64,000 bases of DNA from Dyadobacter sandarakinus (GTDB lineage Bacteria > Bacteroidota > Bacteroidia > Cytophagales > Spirosomataceae): positions 1,924,001 to 1,988,000 of the forward strand of contig NZ_CP056775.1 in assembly GCF_016894445.1 (NCBI RefSeq). The letters run 5' to 3'. Below the pieces are notes generated by a model. It was not told the origin of the DNA and did not search any database. It saw nothing but the letters and a program-made list of their open reading frames with translations. Shown piece by piece: positions 36,805-44,860 of the stretch. The translations under genes were made by a program, and so were the position numbers. The first letter of the stretch is position 1; each line of letters begins with the position of its first letter.

Positions 36805-38031
36805 TCAGAAAGCAAAACCAACCCCGGCTTTTGCATTTAACTCGCCGTATCTGACCTTGAATACGCTTTGATAAAAACCTATTGCAGACATGCTCAGGGC
36901 TGAATCAAAGTATAGCTTGTTAAACAAGCGCTGCTGGTATCCCGCTGTTAACCCTGCTATGGGTTCCCGCAGCAATTTATTTCTCCTGTGATTAAAGTAT
37001 TCATAGGTCCATCGGTATCCAAGATGCGGCCCTGCATACAGTCCGGAAAGGTTGTCCGATGCTTTTCCTTTTCTTATCTGACTTTTTTGAAGGTAGTAAA
37101 ACCGGAGTTGGCCATCAAATTCGGTTAAACCCTGCCGTGAAGTATAGCGGGCTTCAAACTGATTATTCTCAGACCTGAAACCAAGATTCACTGAAAAAGG
37201 ACTTTTGCCCATTTTTCTTTCATATCCAACTTCAAGCCTTGCTGACTGGACCTGGATGCCGATATTCAGCTCTGGTAACCTTACTTTGAAATGCTGTCTG
37301 ACCATGTAGTCACAATGTAGAATATCACATAGTGGTCCCCTATCTGTTCTCTTCCAGTCCCCAAATGCGAGTCCGATTAACGATCTGGACGCAAAAACAA
37401 GATTATTCATATTGAACCTTGATGGCACTGAACCCACCGTAAACCACTGCGGGAATGGTCGCAAGTAATACATCCCCAAAGAGAAATCCAGAAAACCGTT
37501 CGCCAGAAAACGGCTTTGAAATCCATAGGTCAAACTGAAATGATCCCGTACCCGTCCATCTTGTATGGCAGCCAGCGATCTTTCATATAAAACCGACACA
37601 TAGCTTCCGGTTAAGTTGTTGGCACTTTGCTGACGGACAATCCTTTTTCTCATATTAGGGTACCACCGGCTGCCGCCGCTTACAAATAAATTCTCACCGC
37701 TTAATTGCCGGAATACATTTTCCATGTAAATACCATCACCTTCCCGGGCTGCCCGGGAGTAAACAGCAGCTTCCAGTGACAAAAAAGGAAAGACCTTGTA
37801 TTCAAATGCAGCAGTAAGTCCAATCCCTTTGTAAGTGGAGGCCGTATAACCCAGCTTGAACATCCGCCTGGTAGGGATTTTTGTCATAAATACGTTTTCA
37901 TACCGGTCGATAAAACGCTGATCTTCAATGCCGCTCGTATCCTCTGAAAATGCAACTGACGTGGTATCCTGGGCACAAGTCAGCAGCGCCAGCGATAAGA
38001 GAACCGGAATTAAAAGGAAGGCCTTTAACAT
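36805..38031 (-). CDS. Outer-membrane beta-barrel-like protein
   Basis: 408 residues with a signal peptide (LLIPVLLSLALLTCAQ). The mature part has alternating hydrophobic strands and ends in an aromatic residue (KAGVGFAF), both typical of outer-membrane barrels. A conserved N-terminal box reads RFIDRYENVFMTKIPTRRMFKLG. The same box appears in the truncated copy at 38483. Function unknown; family not recognised beyond this box. Confidence 0.7.
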   Translation of the reverse strand: MLKAFLLIPVLLSLALLTCAQDTTSVAFSEDTSGIEDQRFIDRYENVFMTKIPTRRMFKLGYTASTYKGIGLTAAFEYKVFPFLSLEAAVYSRAAREGDGIYMENVFRQLSGENLFVSGGSRWYPNMRKRIVRQQSANNLTGSYVSVLYERSLAAIQDGRVRDHFSLTYGFQSRFLANGFLDFSLGMYYLRPFPQWFTVGSVPSRFNMNNLVFASRSLIGLAFGDWKRTDRGPLCDILHCDYMVRQHFKVRLPELNIGIQVQSARLEVGYERKMGKSPFSVNLGFRSENNQFEARYTSRQGLTEFDGQLRFYYLQKSQIRKGKASDNLSGLYAGPHLGYRWTYEYFNHRRNKLLREPIAGLTAGYQQRLFNKLYFDSALSMSAIGFYQSVFKVRYGELNAKAGVGFAF

Positions 38032-38197
38032 TCAGTGAATTGAACTGTTTACAGGTTATGGTTGCACATTTTGTTAAACAAAGAGGAATGATCGAAGGAA
38101 AATGGTTGTATGTAACCCACAATTTGTTTAAAAATATTTATGGGTTCTGTACAACCGTTTTTGCTTTTCAATGCCTCTTTGACATGACAGATCTAAA

Positions 38198-38482
38198 ATG
38201 TACTTTATCACCATAAAGTCGAAGTTGATTTCAGGATGCCATTTACAGGACCGGCTTGCACGAAGGCAGCTGTATGACCGGTACAAAAATCCGATCAATA
38301 CGTTGGTTTACCGGATCACGGGCGCCTTTGACAATGCCAGCAACGTGCTGCACGACGTATTTTCAGATGTATTCCGGCATCAGGATCAGTTCAGGGCAGA
38401 AGCATTCATGGCTGTCTGGATTAAAAGACTGGAACTTTGGTCTGTGAAGGAAAAGATTACAAGCTTTTCAGACTCACTTTTC
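38198..38482 (+). pseudogene. ECF sigma factor 5' remnant
   Basis: About 95 codons that look like sigma region 2 of an ECF factor: DRLARRQLYDRYKNPINTLV, SNVLHDVFSDVF and AFMAVWIKRL. Region 4 is gone, and the frame runs straight into the signal peptide of the next remnant. It may once have regulated the neighbouring surface protein, but that is inference. Confidence 0.6.
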
Positions 38483-38908
38483 ATGGGCAAACACATCTTG
38501 GTTTTCTGTCTTCTGCTTAGTATATCTCCTGCGTATAGTCAGGATAGTTCAGAGGTGAAATTTAGTGAAGAGCCTGACATACTGACCCGTCAACGCTTCA
38601 TTGACCGGTATGAAAATGTGTTTATGACCAATGTCCCTACCCGGCATATGTTGAAGCTGGGCTTGTCGCAGTACTACCAGGCGATCCCGTATGCATTGAG
38701 TGATGATAAAACGTTAAACAACTTATCGCTTCACCTGGGGTATGAGATCAAATTCCTTCCGGCGTTTTCACTGGCATTATCAAGCCATTTCCCACTTTAT
38801 AGTGTTAAAACACCAGTAAAAGAATCTTTGCAGAGTATAGTGCGATGTAATCGTAAAGTCTTTGCAGGTGAAAGATTATTACCCATCGGACAGCTTGCAG
38901 CACCTTGA
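38483..38908 (+). pseudogene. Truncated paralogue of the outer-membrane protein at 36805
   Basis: From ATG 38483 a signal peptide (HILVFCLLLSISPAYSQ) and the box QRFIDRYENVFMTNVPTRHM copy the start of the 36805-38031 protein. Similarity ends near residue 110, and the rest (SIVRCNRKVFAGERLLPIG) is another gene's sequence read out of frame. A third frame at 38837-39000 (KSLQVKDYYPSDSLQHLDSL) may be the tail of that other gene. Two paralogues in opposite directions share 170 bp of spacer. Confidence 0.7.
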
Positions 38909-39020
38909 TTCACTTCTGGCTCTGCCCGCCAGTACTGTTAATCATTTCTTAGTAATCAAGGAAATCAGAAGGATCAATATCAGACTCGCCAACTATTAGT
39001 TTCCGCTAAACACAAATGCT

Positions 39021-39730
39021 ATGCCCAGCAATCTCAACCGCCTTACAGCTATTCTAAAAGGACTTTGGCTAGTATTTACCACCTTGACAATGTCAGGCTG
39101 TGATCATTTTGAATTTAGCCCTAATCAGACCATAGACAAACACACTCCCCGGAACCTGAATGCTGCAAACCTGCAAAAGCTAAATCAAAATCCAGTTGAT
39201 GATACTCTAACCATTGCCTTTGTGGGGGATTCGCGGCGTTGGTATAGCGAGCAAGAACGGTTTGTGGCCAAGGTCAATGCGATGCCGGAGATCGATTTGG
39301 TCCTATTAACTGGTGACATTTCTGATTTCGGCCTTTTAAAAGAATTTAAATGGGTAAGCCAAAGGCTGGCCAAATTGAATAAACCTTACTTCGGTGTGAT
39401 TGGAAATCATGATTTGGTCGCTAATGGTGAAGCAATATATACAAGCATCTTCGGTCCAACAGACTATTCATTCGTCTATGATAGCATCAAGTTTATTGCA
39501 CACAACACCAACAGCCTAGAATACTCAGATCGTAAGGTCCCAAACATGAATTGGCTTAGCTCAGAAATGAGTGAGTCCAGCACAGTCAACTATATTATTA
39601 CTATTTCGCATGTACCTACTTTCAGTCCACTGGAATTTAATCAGGAGTTGGTGGAGTCATACACAACCTTGCTACAACACAATCCAAAGGTGCTGCTTTC
39701 ATTGCACGGCCATGTCCATCAGCATATGGA
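39021..39730 (+). pseudogene. Metallophosphoesterase gene cut by IS debris
   Basis: Lipoprotein-like start (TTLTMSGCDHFE, possible lipobox) followed by calcineurin-type motifs: FVGDSRRW, LLTGDISDFG, VIGNHDLV, ISHVPTF and SLHGHVHQH. Right after GHVHQHMDN the sequence becomes antisense IS3 DNA, so the last 60-100 residues are lost and the frame runs 60 codons into the IS. All metal ligands are present, but a stable enzyme is doubtful. Confidence 0.85.
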
Positions 39731-39815
39731 CAACCTTCTTCAACTGGGCGTTTTCCTCCTTCAACTGACGCAACTTTCGCAGTGCGGCAACGCCCATGCC
39801 GCCGTACTTTTTGCG
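39729..39815 (-). mobile_element. IS3-family orfA fragment (minus strand)
   Basis: Read on the minus strand it encodes RKKYGGMGVAALRKLRQLKE and ENAQLKKVV, the leucine-zipper part of an IS3 OrfA. It ends in the metallophosphoesterase gene on one side and meets a second, oppositely oriented IS3 copy on the other. Confidence 0.8.
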
Positions 39816-39830
39816 GTCCGCCGCCGCGGT
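39814..39830. repeat. GC-rich mini-insert 1
   Basis: CGGTCCGCCGCCGCGGT at the joint of the two IS3 fragments. Related to inserts 2-4. Confidence 0.55.
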
Positions 39831-39984
39831 TCCAGATGGTGGCTATTCTCAAGCAGTATGAGGGTGACCGGGAAGCAATGGATGTTTGCCGTGAATACGG
39901 CATTTCAAAGGTGACGCTGTTTAACTGGCGTAAAAGTACAGTGGACTGGAGGCCGCTCAGTTGAAAAAGTTAAAGGCGTTCCAA

Positions 39985-39999
39985 GCGGCCGCCGCGCGG
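39985..39999. repeat. GC-rich mini-insert 2
   Basis: GCGGCCGCCGCGCGG inside the end of the orfA remnant, breaking the KALEAENARMK-type segment. Confidence 0.6.
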
Positions 40000-40038
40000 A
40001 TGAAAAATGAAGATTGAAGCAATTGTTTGCTGAGCTGA

Positions 40039-40054
40039 GCCGCGCGGCGGTCCG
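40039..40054. repeat. GC-rich mini-insert 3 (inverted)
   Basis: GCCGCGCGGCGGTCCG between the FAELS end of orfA and LHYKLAKD of orfB. Its reverse complement resembles inserts 1 and 2. Confidence 0.6.
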
Positions 40055-40327
40055 ACTGCATTATAAACTCGCTAAAGACATCATCGAAAAAAGCTGTGGA
40101 GCCTTGTCGGCAAAGGGAACTCGTAGAGTGGGCTGTTGAAGAAAAAGTGTCGTTGGTATGGCTTGCCGAGTAATTGGGATACACCGTTCCAAGTGGTATT
40201 ATCGAAGCAGAAAAGATGATGAGCTGGTAATCGAAAGATTACGGGCATATGCCGAAATTTACCCGACAAGGGGCTTTGATGATTACTTTGGCAAGCTTCG
40301 TAATGAAGGTTTTGCTTGGAATCATAA

Positions 40328-40350
40328 GCGGCGGGCCGCCGGGCGGTCTT
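40328..40350. repeat. GC-rich mini-insert 4
   Basis: GC-rich block containing GGGCCGCCGGGCGGTC inside orfB. It splits NHKR from VYRLLNLKHR, which would be joined if the insert were removed. Confidence 0.6.
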
Positions 40351-40751
40351 ACGGGTGTATAGACTGCTAAATTTGAAACATCGCTGTCGTCACAAACGCC
40401 GTTTACCAGCTCGGATCAAGCAGCCTTTACAAGTCCCTAGTCAGCCAAATAAAGGCTGGAGTATGGATTTTGTGTCGGTTGCGCTTGTGAGTAAATGTAA
40501 TTACATTCAGCCCGGCAAACCGATGCAAAATGGTTGCGTTGAAAGACTAAACCGCACCTATCGCGAAGACGTGTTAGATGCCTGTTACTGGATGTTGAAA
40601 ACTACAAGTAATGGTGATCGTAGCACATCATTTGTGCCAAGGAATAGAGAATTACATCAGGACTGAAAGCCAAAGCTTGGAAGGTGATTCAGTCGAAGCA
40701 AACTAGACGAGCTAGGTCGAACACATAACGAGTGCAAAACCCATGACTACG

Positions 40752-40783
40752 AAAAAGCCCGGTCTTAATAGACCGGGCTTTTT
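40752..40783. terminator. Strong terminator hairpin
   Basis: Perfect 14-bp arms AAAAAGCCCGGTCT and AGACCGGGCTTTTT around a TAAT loop, with T runs in both directions. It closes the IS debris region and protects the PL6 gene side. Confidence 0.88.
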
Positions 40784-40890
40784 GGTGGGATCCCCGCACG
40801 CAGGGATTGAACAATAATATTCCATTCGAAGGCCCTGCAAGGCTGGGGAGATATGTAATAAAGCCTATTTGAATTTTGCTCCTGAACTAC

Positions 40891-43215
40891 CTACTTCACC
40901 AGCAATTTTTTGGTGACTAGTTGATCATCCAACTGTATTTGTAGCAGGTACACTCCTTTGCTCAACTTAGGTAAGGCTATCTGTACTTGATTAAGCCCTT
41001 GCTGAAGTGGTTTGCTTCCCGATTCCACTGGTTGTGATTGCAAATTAATAAGCGTGTAATTTAAGGTCTGTCTGCTTGCTGAGTGCAAACGCAGGTTGAC
41101 ATACTGCTCGGCTGGAATTGGATACAATACGGACGATTGTAGGCTGGTATCGTCAATAAATTCTTCGACAAAAGCCGACATGCGTCCTGCCTCACCGTTC
41201 GGTTCATCAACCGTGGAGGTGATCAGAATGCGATCTATTTTGGTTAGGCTTTCCCGGTACCCCAAATCAAGCGTATGAACGCCCCGTGTAAACGTTTTAG
41301 TGTCAATCTTATCCCATACCCAAGCCGTGTTCAACGTTCCCGAACTTGTTTCTATGTTCCATACCCCATTTTCTACTCGGCTAAAATAAGAGTCACCGGC
41401 TGATGAAGGATACTTGCGTCGGACCCAGATAGCATACTCGCCTGTATCGGCTAGCGTAAAAAAGCTGTAGGATGCGTCTGCTCTTGGCGTATCATTCCGT
41501 GAACCTGAGGATTTCCAGATGTATTTATCTCCTGAGGCTCCTATCTGCGGATCGTCCACAACCGAAAAGCTGGTAGTAGTGGCCAGGCCATCTTCTGCCT
41601 CGAGTCCAATTTTTATAAACCAGTCAGGGCCTACCTCTGTGCCAATGGATTCTTTCGTGTAGGCGCTACGCAGGACTGATGTCGTTGAGTATTCATCAGC
41701 GCCATAGTCCGTGGTTTGCCCTCTCGTTTGGCCGTCAATATCGTCCGTAACGTTTGCTAACAAGGGGACTTTGTCCCGGGCATTAGCTGACGAAGATTGA
41801 AGGCGAAACATTTTTGTTGTTTGATTAAGCAACAAACTAGGGTCGGCTTTTACAAACCGTGTAGTCGAACTAGTAGGCCCATCACCAATAATACTGTCCG
41901 GAGTCGCTGTCGTGCAACCAGCGACCATCGCATCGTAGTAGGCTCCAGGAGTTCCACCAGTTCCACCAGTTGCCCACGCTAAGTTCTTTACCCAGGTATT
42001 ATTTGCGGTGGCTTTGGCGCGCACATTCGTAACGGCGCTTCCTGGTACTGTGCTGTAAAACAAATTGTGTCGGAACTCATTGTTCGTAATAAACGAGCTA
42101 TTCTGTCCACCCGTTTGTCCGAAGTTGAGAGCAATACGATTGTTGACAAAAGTATTGTGTATGAATGAGCCGTTCGTTAGCGGAGCATATTCAGTAGTAC
42201 CCGCCTCTGAAGCACTAATACCTTTTAGACAAGTGGCATTCGTACCATCAATGTAATTATTGATTACTTTATGGTAAGCGCCAAACATCCTTAGGCCAGC
42301 TCCGAAAAGGGCATTTCCCTTTACCGTAACGCTATCGGCGTACCTCAATGTGATATTGCCATAGACCGTACTATTGCGAATGGTGTTATACTGGATGGTA
42401 TTGCCAGAGCTTTTAACCGAAATGATTTCTTGCTCTCCTCCCGCCGCAGTTAACACATCCTCAAAGTAATTGTACTGAATTATCGAGTTAGATGAAGAAC
42501 CAGATGCGTTGCCCGAGCCGAGGGCGATAGGCTCATTACCATTATCTTTGAGTCCGTCGCTATTTGACCAATTAAAATGATGAAAGTAATTACGCTCAAT
42601 TGTGATTCTTTTTGGTACCCCAGCACCAAATTTTATACCACATACTCTTGAGTTATAGAAGTAACAGTGATCGATTGTAGCATCGGTTATTTCTCCGCCA
42701 CCATCACGATTGTCGATTCGGATATTGCCTGCATTAGTCTCCTCTATGTTATCACTGCCACAGGAGATAAAAGCGCAGTTTGTAATGCGTATACTGTCGG
42801 CACCTGCTGCAGGAGCTCTTAGATAGATCACATAACGTATTTCATCTTGAGTCCTTTCAGGATTAGTAATGTTGTCAAAAACAAAGCCATCCACTGTGAC
42901 TTTGCGGGCGCCAATGATAATACGCGTATCTACGCCTCTAAATATAACCGTCCCAGGTGTTTGGGCTCTTAATTTGAGGCCTGCCTTTGTTATTGTAATT
43001 CCACCGCTGTAGATTCCGCTCGTAAACAGGATGATATCGTCTGGTAAAGCAGTGTTGTTTATTGTACTGATATAAGTAGTTGGCGTTACAATTCGGATAG
43101 TGGCATTAGCTGTTGATACTCCCAAAAGCATCAAGCCCATACTTACTAAATAAGCGAAGAGTGGATCAAATCGCGGAAGCGTGAGTTTTCTGTTAGTTAA
43201 AGAAAAGTTTCTCAT
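40891..43215 (-). CDS. Secreted PL6-family polysaccharide lyase with T9SS tail
   Basis: 774 residues. After the signal peptide (MGLMLLGVSTANA) a right-handed beta-helix fills about 40-430. It has the PL6 active-site region GGEQEIISVKSSGNTIQYNT and NITLRYADSV, whose Lys and Arg match the catalytic pair of chondroitinase B/alginate lyases. Residues about 545-680 form a carbohydrate-binding-like beta domain (LEAEDG start), and the last 85 match the T9SS type-A sorting domain (YPIPAEQYVNLRL ... KGVYLLQIQ). It cleaves uronate-containing glycans outside the cell. An ECF-like promoter lies 220 bp upstream. Confidence 0.9.
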   Translation of the reverse strand: MRNFSLTNRKLTLPRFDPLFAYLVSMGLMLLGVSTANATIRIVTPTTYISTINNTALPDDIILFTSGIYSGGITITKAGLKLRAQTPGTVIFRGVDTRIIIGARKVTVDGFVFDNITNPERTQDEIRYVIYLRAPAAGADSIRITNCAFISCGSDNIEETNAGNIRIDNRDGGGEITDATIDHCYFYNSRVCGIKFGAGVPKRITIERNYFHHFNWSNSDGLKDNGNEPIALGSGNASGSSSNSIIQYNYFEDVLTAAGGEQEIISVKSSGNTIQYNTIRNSTVYGNITLRYADSVTVKGNALFGAGLRMFGAYHKVINNYIDGTNATCLKGISASEAGTTEYAPLTNGSFIHNTFVNNRIALNFGQTGGQNSSFITNNEFRHNLFYSTVPGSAVTNVRAKATANNTWVKNLAWATGGTGGTPGAYYDAMVAGCTTATPDSIIGDGPTSSTTRFVKADPSLLLNQTTKMFRLQSSSANARDKVPLLANVTDDIDGQTRGQTTDYGADEYSTTSVLRSAYTKESIGTEVGPDWFIKIGLEAEDGLATTTSFSVVDDPQIGASGDKYIWKSSGSRNDTPRADASYSFFTLADTGEYAIWVRRKYPSSAGDSYFSRVENGVWNIETSSGTLNTAWVWDKIDTKTFTRGVHTLDLGYRESLTKIDRILITSTVDEPNGEAGRMSAFVEEFIDDTSLQSSVLYPIPAEQYVNLRLHSASRQTLNYTLINLQSQPVESGSKPLQQGLNQVQIALPKLSKGVYLLQIQLDDQLVTKKLLVK

Positions 43216-43435
43216 CGGATATGTTAAGTAGGTGAAATAAGTTATTTGTAACAGTTGTGCTGCTGCTAATTGCTCCTAGTTGGTAAGGAGTTTGAGCCCT
43301 GGCAAGGTTCTGGGCACATAATAGTAGTAGGGCCGCTGGTGTAGCCCTAGGTAAGTTTACATTCATAAGCGTTACGGTGTTTTTAGTTAATAAAATGGTA
43401 CATAGACAACCTTGGAATTAGGTATCCAAATACTG

Positions 43436-43462
43436 TTAGACGTGAGGGACGCGGCGATACTG
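43436..43462 (-). promoter_or_regulatory. ECF-like promoter of the PL6 lyase gene
   Basis: On the minus strand CAGTAT, 15 bases, GTCTAA, as for the other T9SS genes. The leader to the ATG at 43215 would be about 215 nt, longer than for the others. Confidence 0.55.
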
Positions 43463-43921
43463 CTTGTTACAGAAATATTTTGTAAAAATTTTTCAAGTAT
43501 TCTATTCCTGAAAGCTGAATAGTTCTCTACGAATCCTTCTGAATACTTACTGTACTTCTTGTAGTGTTATTTGACGCAATGGGAGTTACCCAAAAGAGGC
43601 AGATAAATACGCTTCAAACTATGGAAACGCAGAAACGGAGGCTCTATGCCAGTGGAGCAGTGAGTTGTTACCTGAGCGTCTCAGTAGCCGATCACCATCC
43701 TTGACGGACAAATCACCGCAACGAGAATCAGCACAGCCCCAGTAGAGACAAAGACTGTGTTGATCGAGAAGAACACGCGCTTAGCGCTGTTTCACCTGGC
43801 TGCGATCAATGTCAATACTCATGAGCTTTTCGAGAAAAAACCGGATTGACAACATCAACCGGGTCCTGAGGTAGGATATCCTGCGGGCGATTGGACGATA
43901 ATAAGTTAGCCATTTACAATA

Positions 43922-43963
43922 AATGACCAGTAGATACCCATAAACAAGTATCTACTGGTCATT
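43922..43963 (-). terminator. Terminator-like hairpin
   Basis: Perfect 16-bp arms AATGACCAGTAGATAC and GTATCTACTGGTCATT around a 10-nt loop, 20 bp after the stop of the minus-strand gene at 43985. No T run, so the role as terminator is probable, not certain. Confidence 0.65.
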
Positions 43964-43984
43964 ACGAGTAGCTACTTTCCTTCT

Positions 43985-44197
43985 CTAATCACCTATAAAG
44001 GGCAAATACTTTTTCCTTCCTTGCTTCACTAAACCATTGACTGTAAATATTGCTGATGGTCCACTACCTTTCAATGTTCCAAAGCCATCAGACTCCAATC
44101 TCGAAAAAGCTTGGAAAATTTGCTCCTTATCGAGTGAAATAAGCTTTTCTAGATCTGCTGCGCTAGCGTGACTAGCGTTGTTCTCGTCAAAATACAT
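43985..44197 (-). CDS. Small winged-helix-like protein
   Basis: 70 residues from ATG 44197 (a GTG at 44203 would add two). The helix order SAADLEKLISLDKEQIFQAF, SRLESDGFGTL and a wing-like hairpin ending AIFTVNGLVKQGRK resemble a winged helix-turn-helix. DNA binding is likely but the family is not recognised. It stands alone, with a strong hairpin behind it. Confidence 0.5.
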   Translation of the reverse strand: MYFDENNASHASAADLEKLISLDKEQIFQAFSRLESDGFGTLKGSGPSAIFTVNGLVKQGRKKYLPFIGD

Positions 44198-44203
44198 GAG
44201 CAC

Positions 44204-44579
44204 TTAACCGGATTTTTCTCTTAAAGTTTTCATACTAATTTGTTTGATATAGCGAACGTACAAATATATACGTATCGTGGAAATTTCCAAACCAACGTAG
44301 CCCCAATCAGCTCTTAATCACTTCGTTGTAGGTATTCAATGAAAACTTACTTTACTTTCATCTTGCCGGCGCATCGGGCATAGCACTCGCTCCTATCTAT
44401 ACCTAGCCAAACACAAAACGAATTCATAATCTCGGCACAATTTAGATTCTCAGGGTACTACTCGTCTTGGTTGCCGAGATATAGGATAAGAAATGTTAGC
44501 CGTAGAAAATGGCCCATGTTGCTTTTTTACCGAGTGCTCCGTGAGTTCCTCAGAATGTTGCTTTACCGTGAAATCCATT
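44204..44579. other. Intergenic, nothing recognised
   Basis: About 375 bp with no supported gene. An in-frame ATG at 44493 would extend the next protein by 29 cysteine-rich residues of doubtful coding character. No clear promoter was found. Confidence 0.35.
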
Positions 44580-44828
44580 ATGCCCGGCTCAGACTACACC
44601 ATCCTACGCGAGAACCCAAGCTTTAACCTGGACCACTACATGCCGTACATCGGCTGGATCGGCAACCCGCAGCCGTATAAGGTGTACACACTTGAAGGAT
44701 CAAACCTGTTCTATTTGTATGATGAGGCGCAGGACGAGCTGTTTGCGTTTACGACTGAGAAGAAGGGCAAGGAGATGAGGCTGGAGGAGGTAATCCAGGC
44801 TTATATCAATCAAGTATACAGAGAATGA
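44580..44828 (+). CDS. Hypothetical protein
   Basis: 82 residues from ATG 44580. Aromatic-rich: LDHYMPYIGWIGNPQPYKVYTLEG, then FYLYDEAQDELFAFTTEKKG. Soluble, acidic C-terminus. Family not recognised. It ends into a shared terminator with the convergent T9SS gene. Confidence 0.5.
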   Translation: MPGSDYTILRENPSFNLDHYMPYIGWIGNPQPYKVYTLEGSNLFYLYDEAQDELFAFTTEKKGKEMRLEEVIQAYINQVYRE

Positions 44829-44853
44829 AAAAGGGCTACCTTTTAAGTAGCCC
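44826..44853. terminator. Terminator shared by convergent genes
   Basis: GGGCTAC (44833-44839) and GTAGCCC (44847-44853), with an A tract that is a T tract on the minus strand. A sister hairpin with the same stem follows the paralogue at 52740. Confidence 0.75.
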
Positions 44854-44860
44854 CTCCATG

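Larger units (their letters stand above)
39832..40610 (+). mobile_element. Degenerate IS3-family element (orfA and orfB remnants)
   Basis: The OrfA helix-turn-helix (QMVAILKQYEGDREAMDVCR, GISKVTLFNWRK) and OrfB pieces (LHYKLAKDIIEK, MACRVIGIHRSKWYYRSRK, IYPTRGFDDYFGKLRNEG, LLNLKHRCRHKRRLPARIKQ, SMDFVSVAL, IQPGKPMQNGCVERLNRTYR) lie in order but in several frames. Most of the DDE catalytic core between SMDFV and IQPGKP (about 100 residues) is deleted. Four GC-rich inserts interrupt or border the frames. No terminal inverted repeats were found. Not functional. Confidence 0.9.
43216..43984. other. Intergenic region upstream of the PL6 gene
   Basis: About 770 bp. The left part holds the PL6 leader and the ECF-like promoter, and the right end a terminator hairpin. 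The middle (43600-43870) has open frames on both strands (for example one with KTVLIEKNTRLALFHLAAIN), but neither has a start or a family I recognise, so no gene is called. Confidence 0.4.

Noticed and set aside
40784..40812. tRNA-3'-end-like sequence on the minus strand (TTCAATCCC ... CCCACCA directly before a terminator).
   Set aside because: T-arm and acceptor positions do not pair, and nothing upstream folds as a tRNA. Treated as chance or an unprovable fragment.
43690..43850. Open frames on both strands (one with KTVLIEKNTRLALF, one hydrophobic on the minus strand).
   Set aside because: No start codon, no family, and each is the complement of the other, so neither can be preferred.
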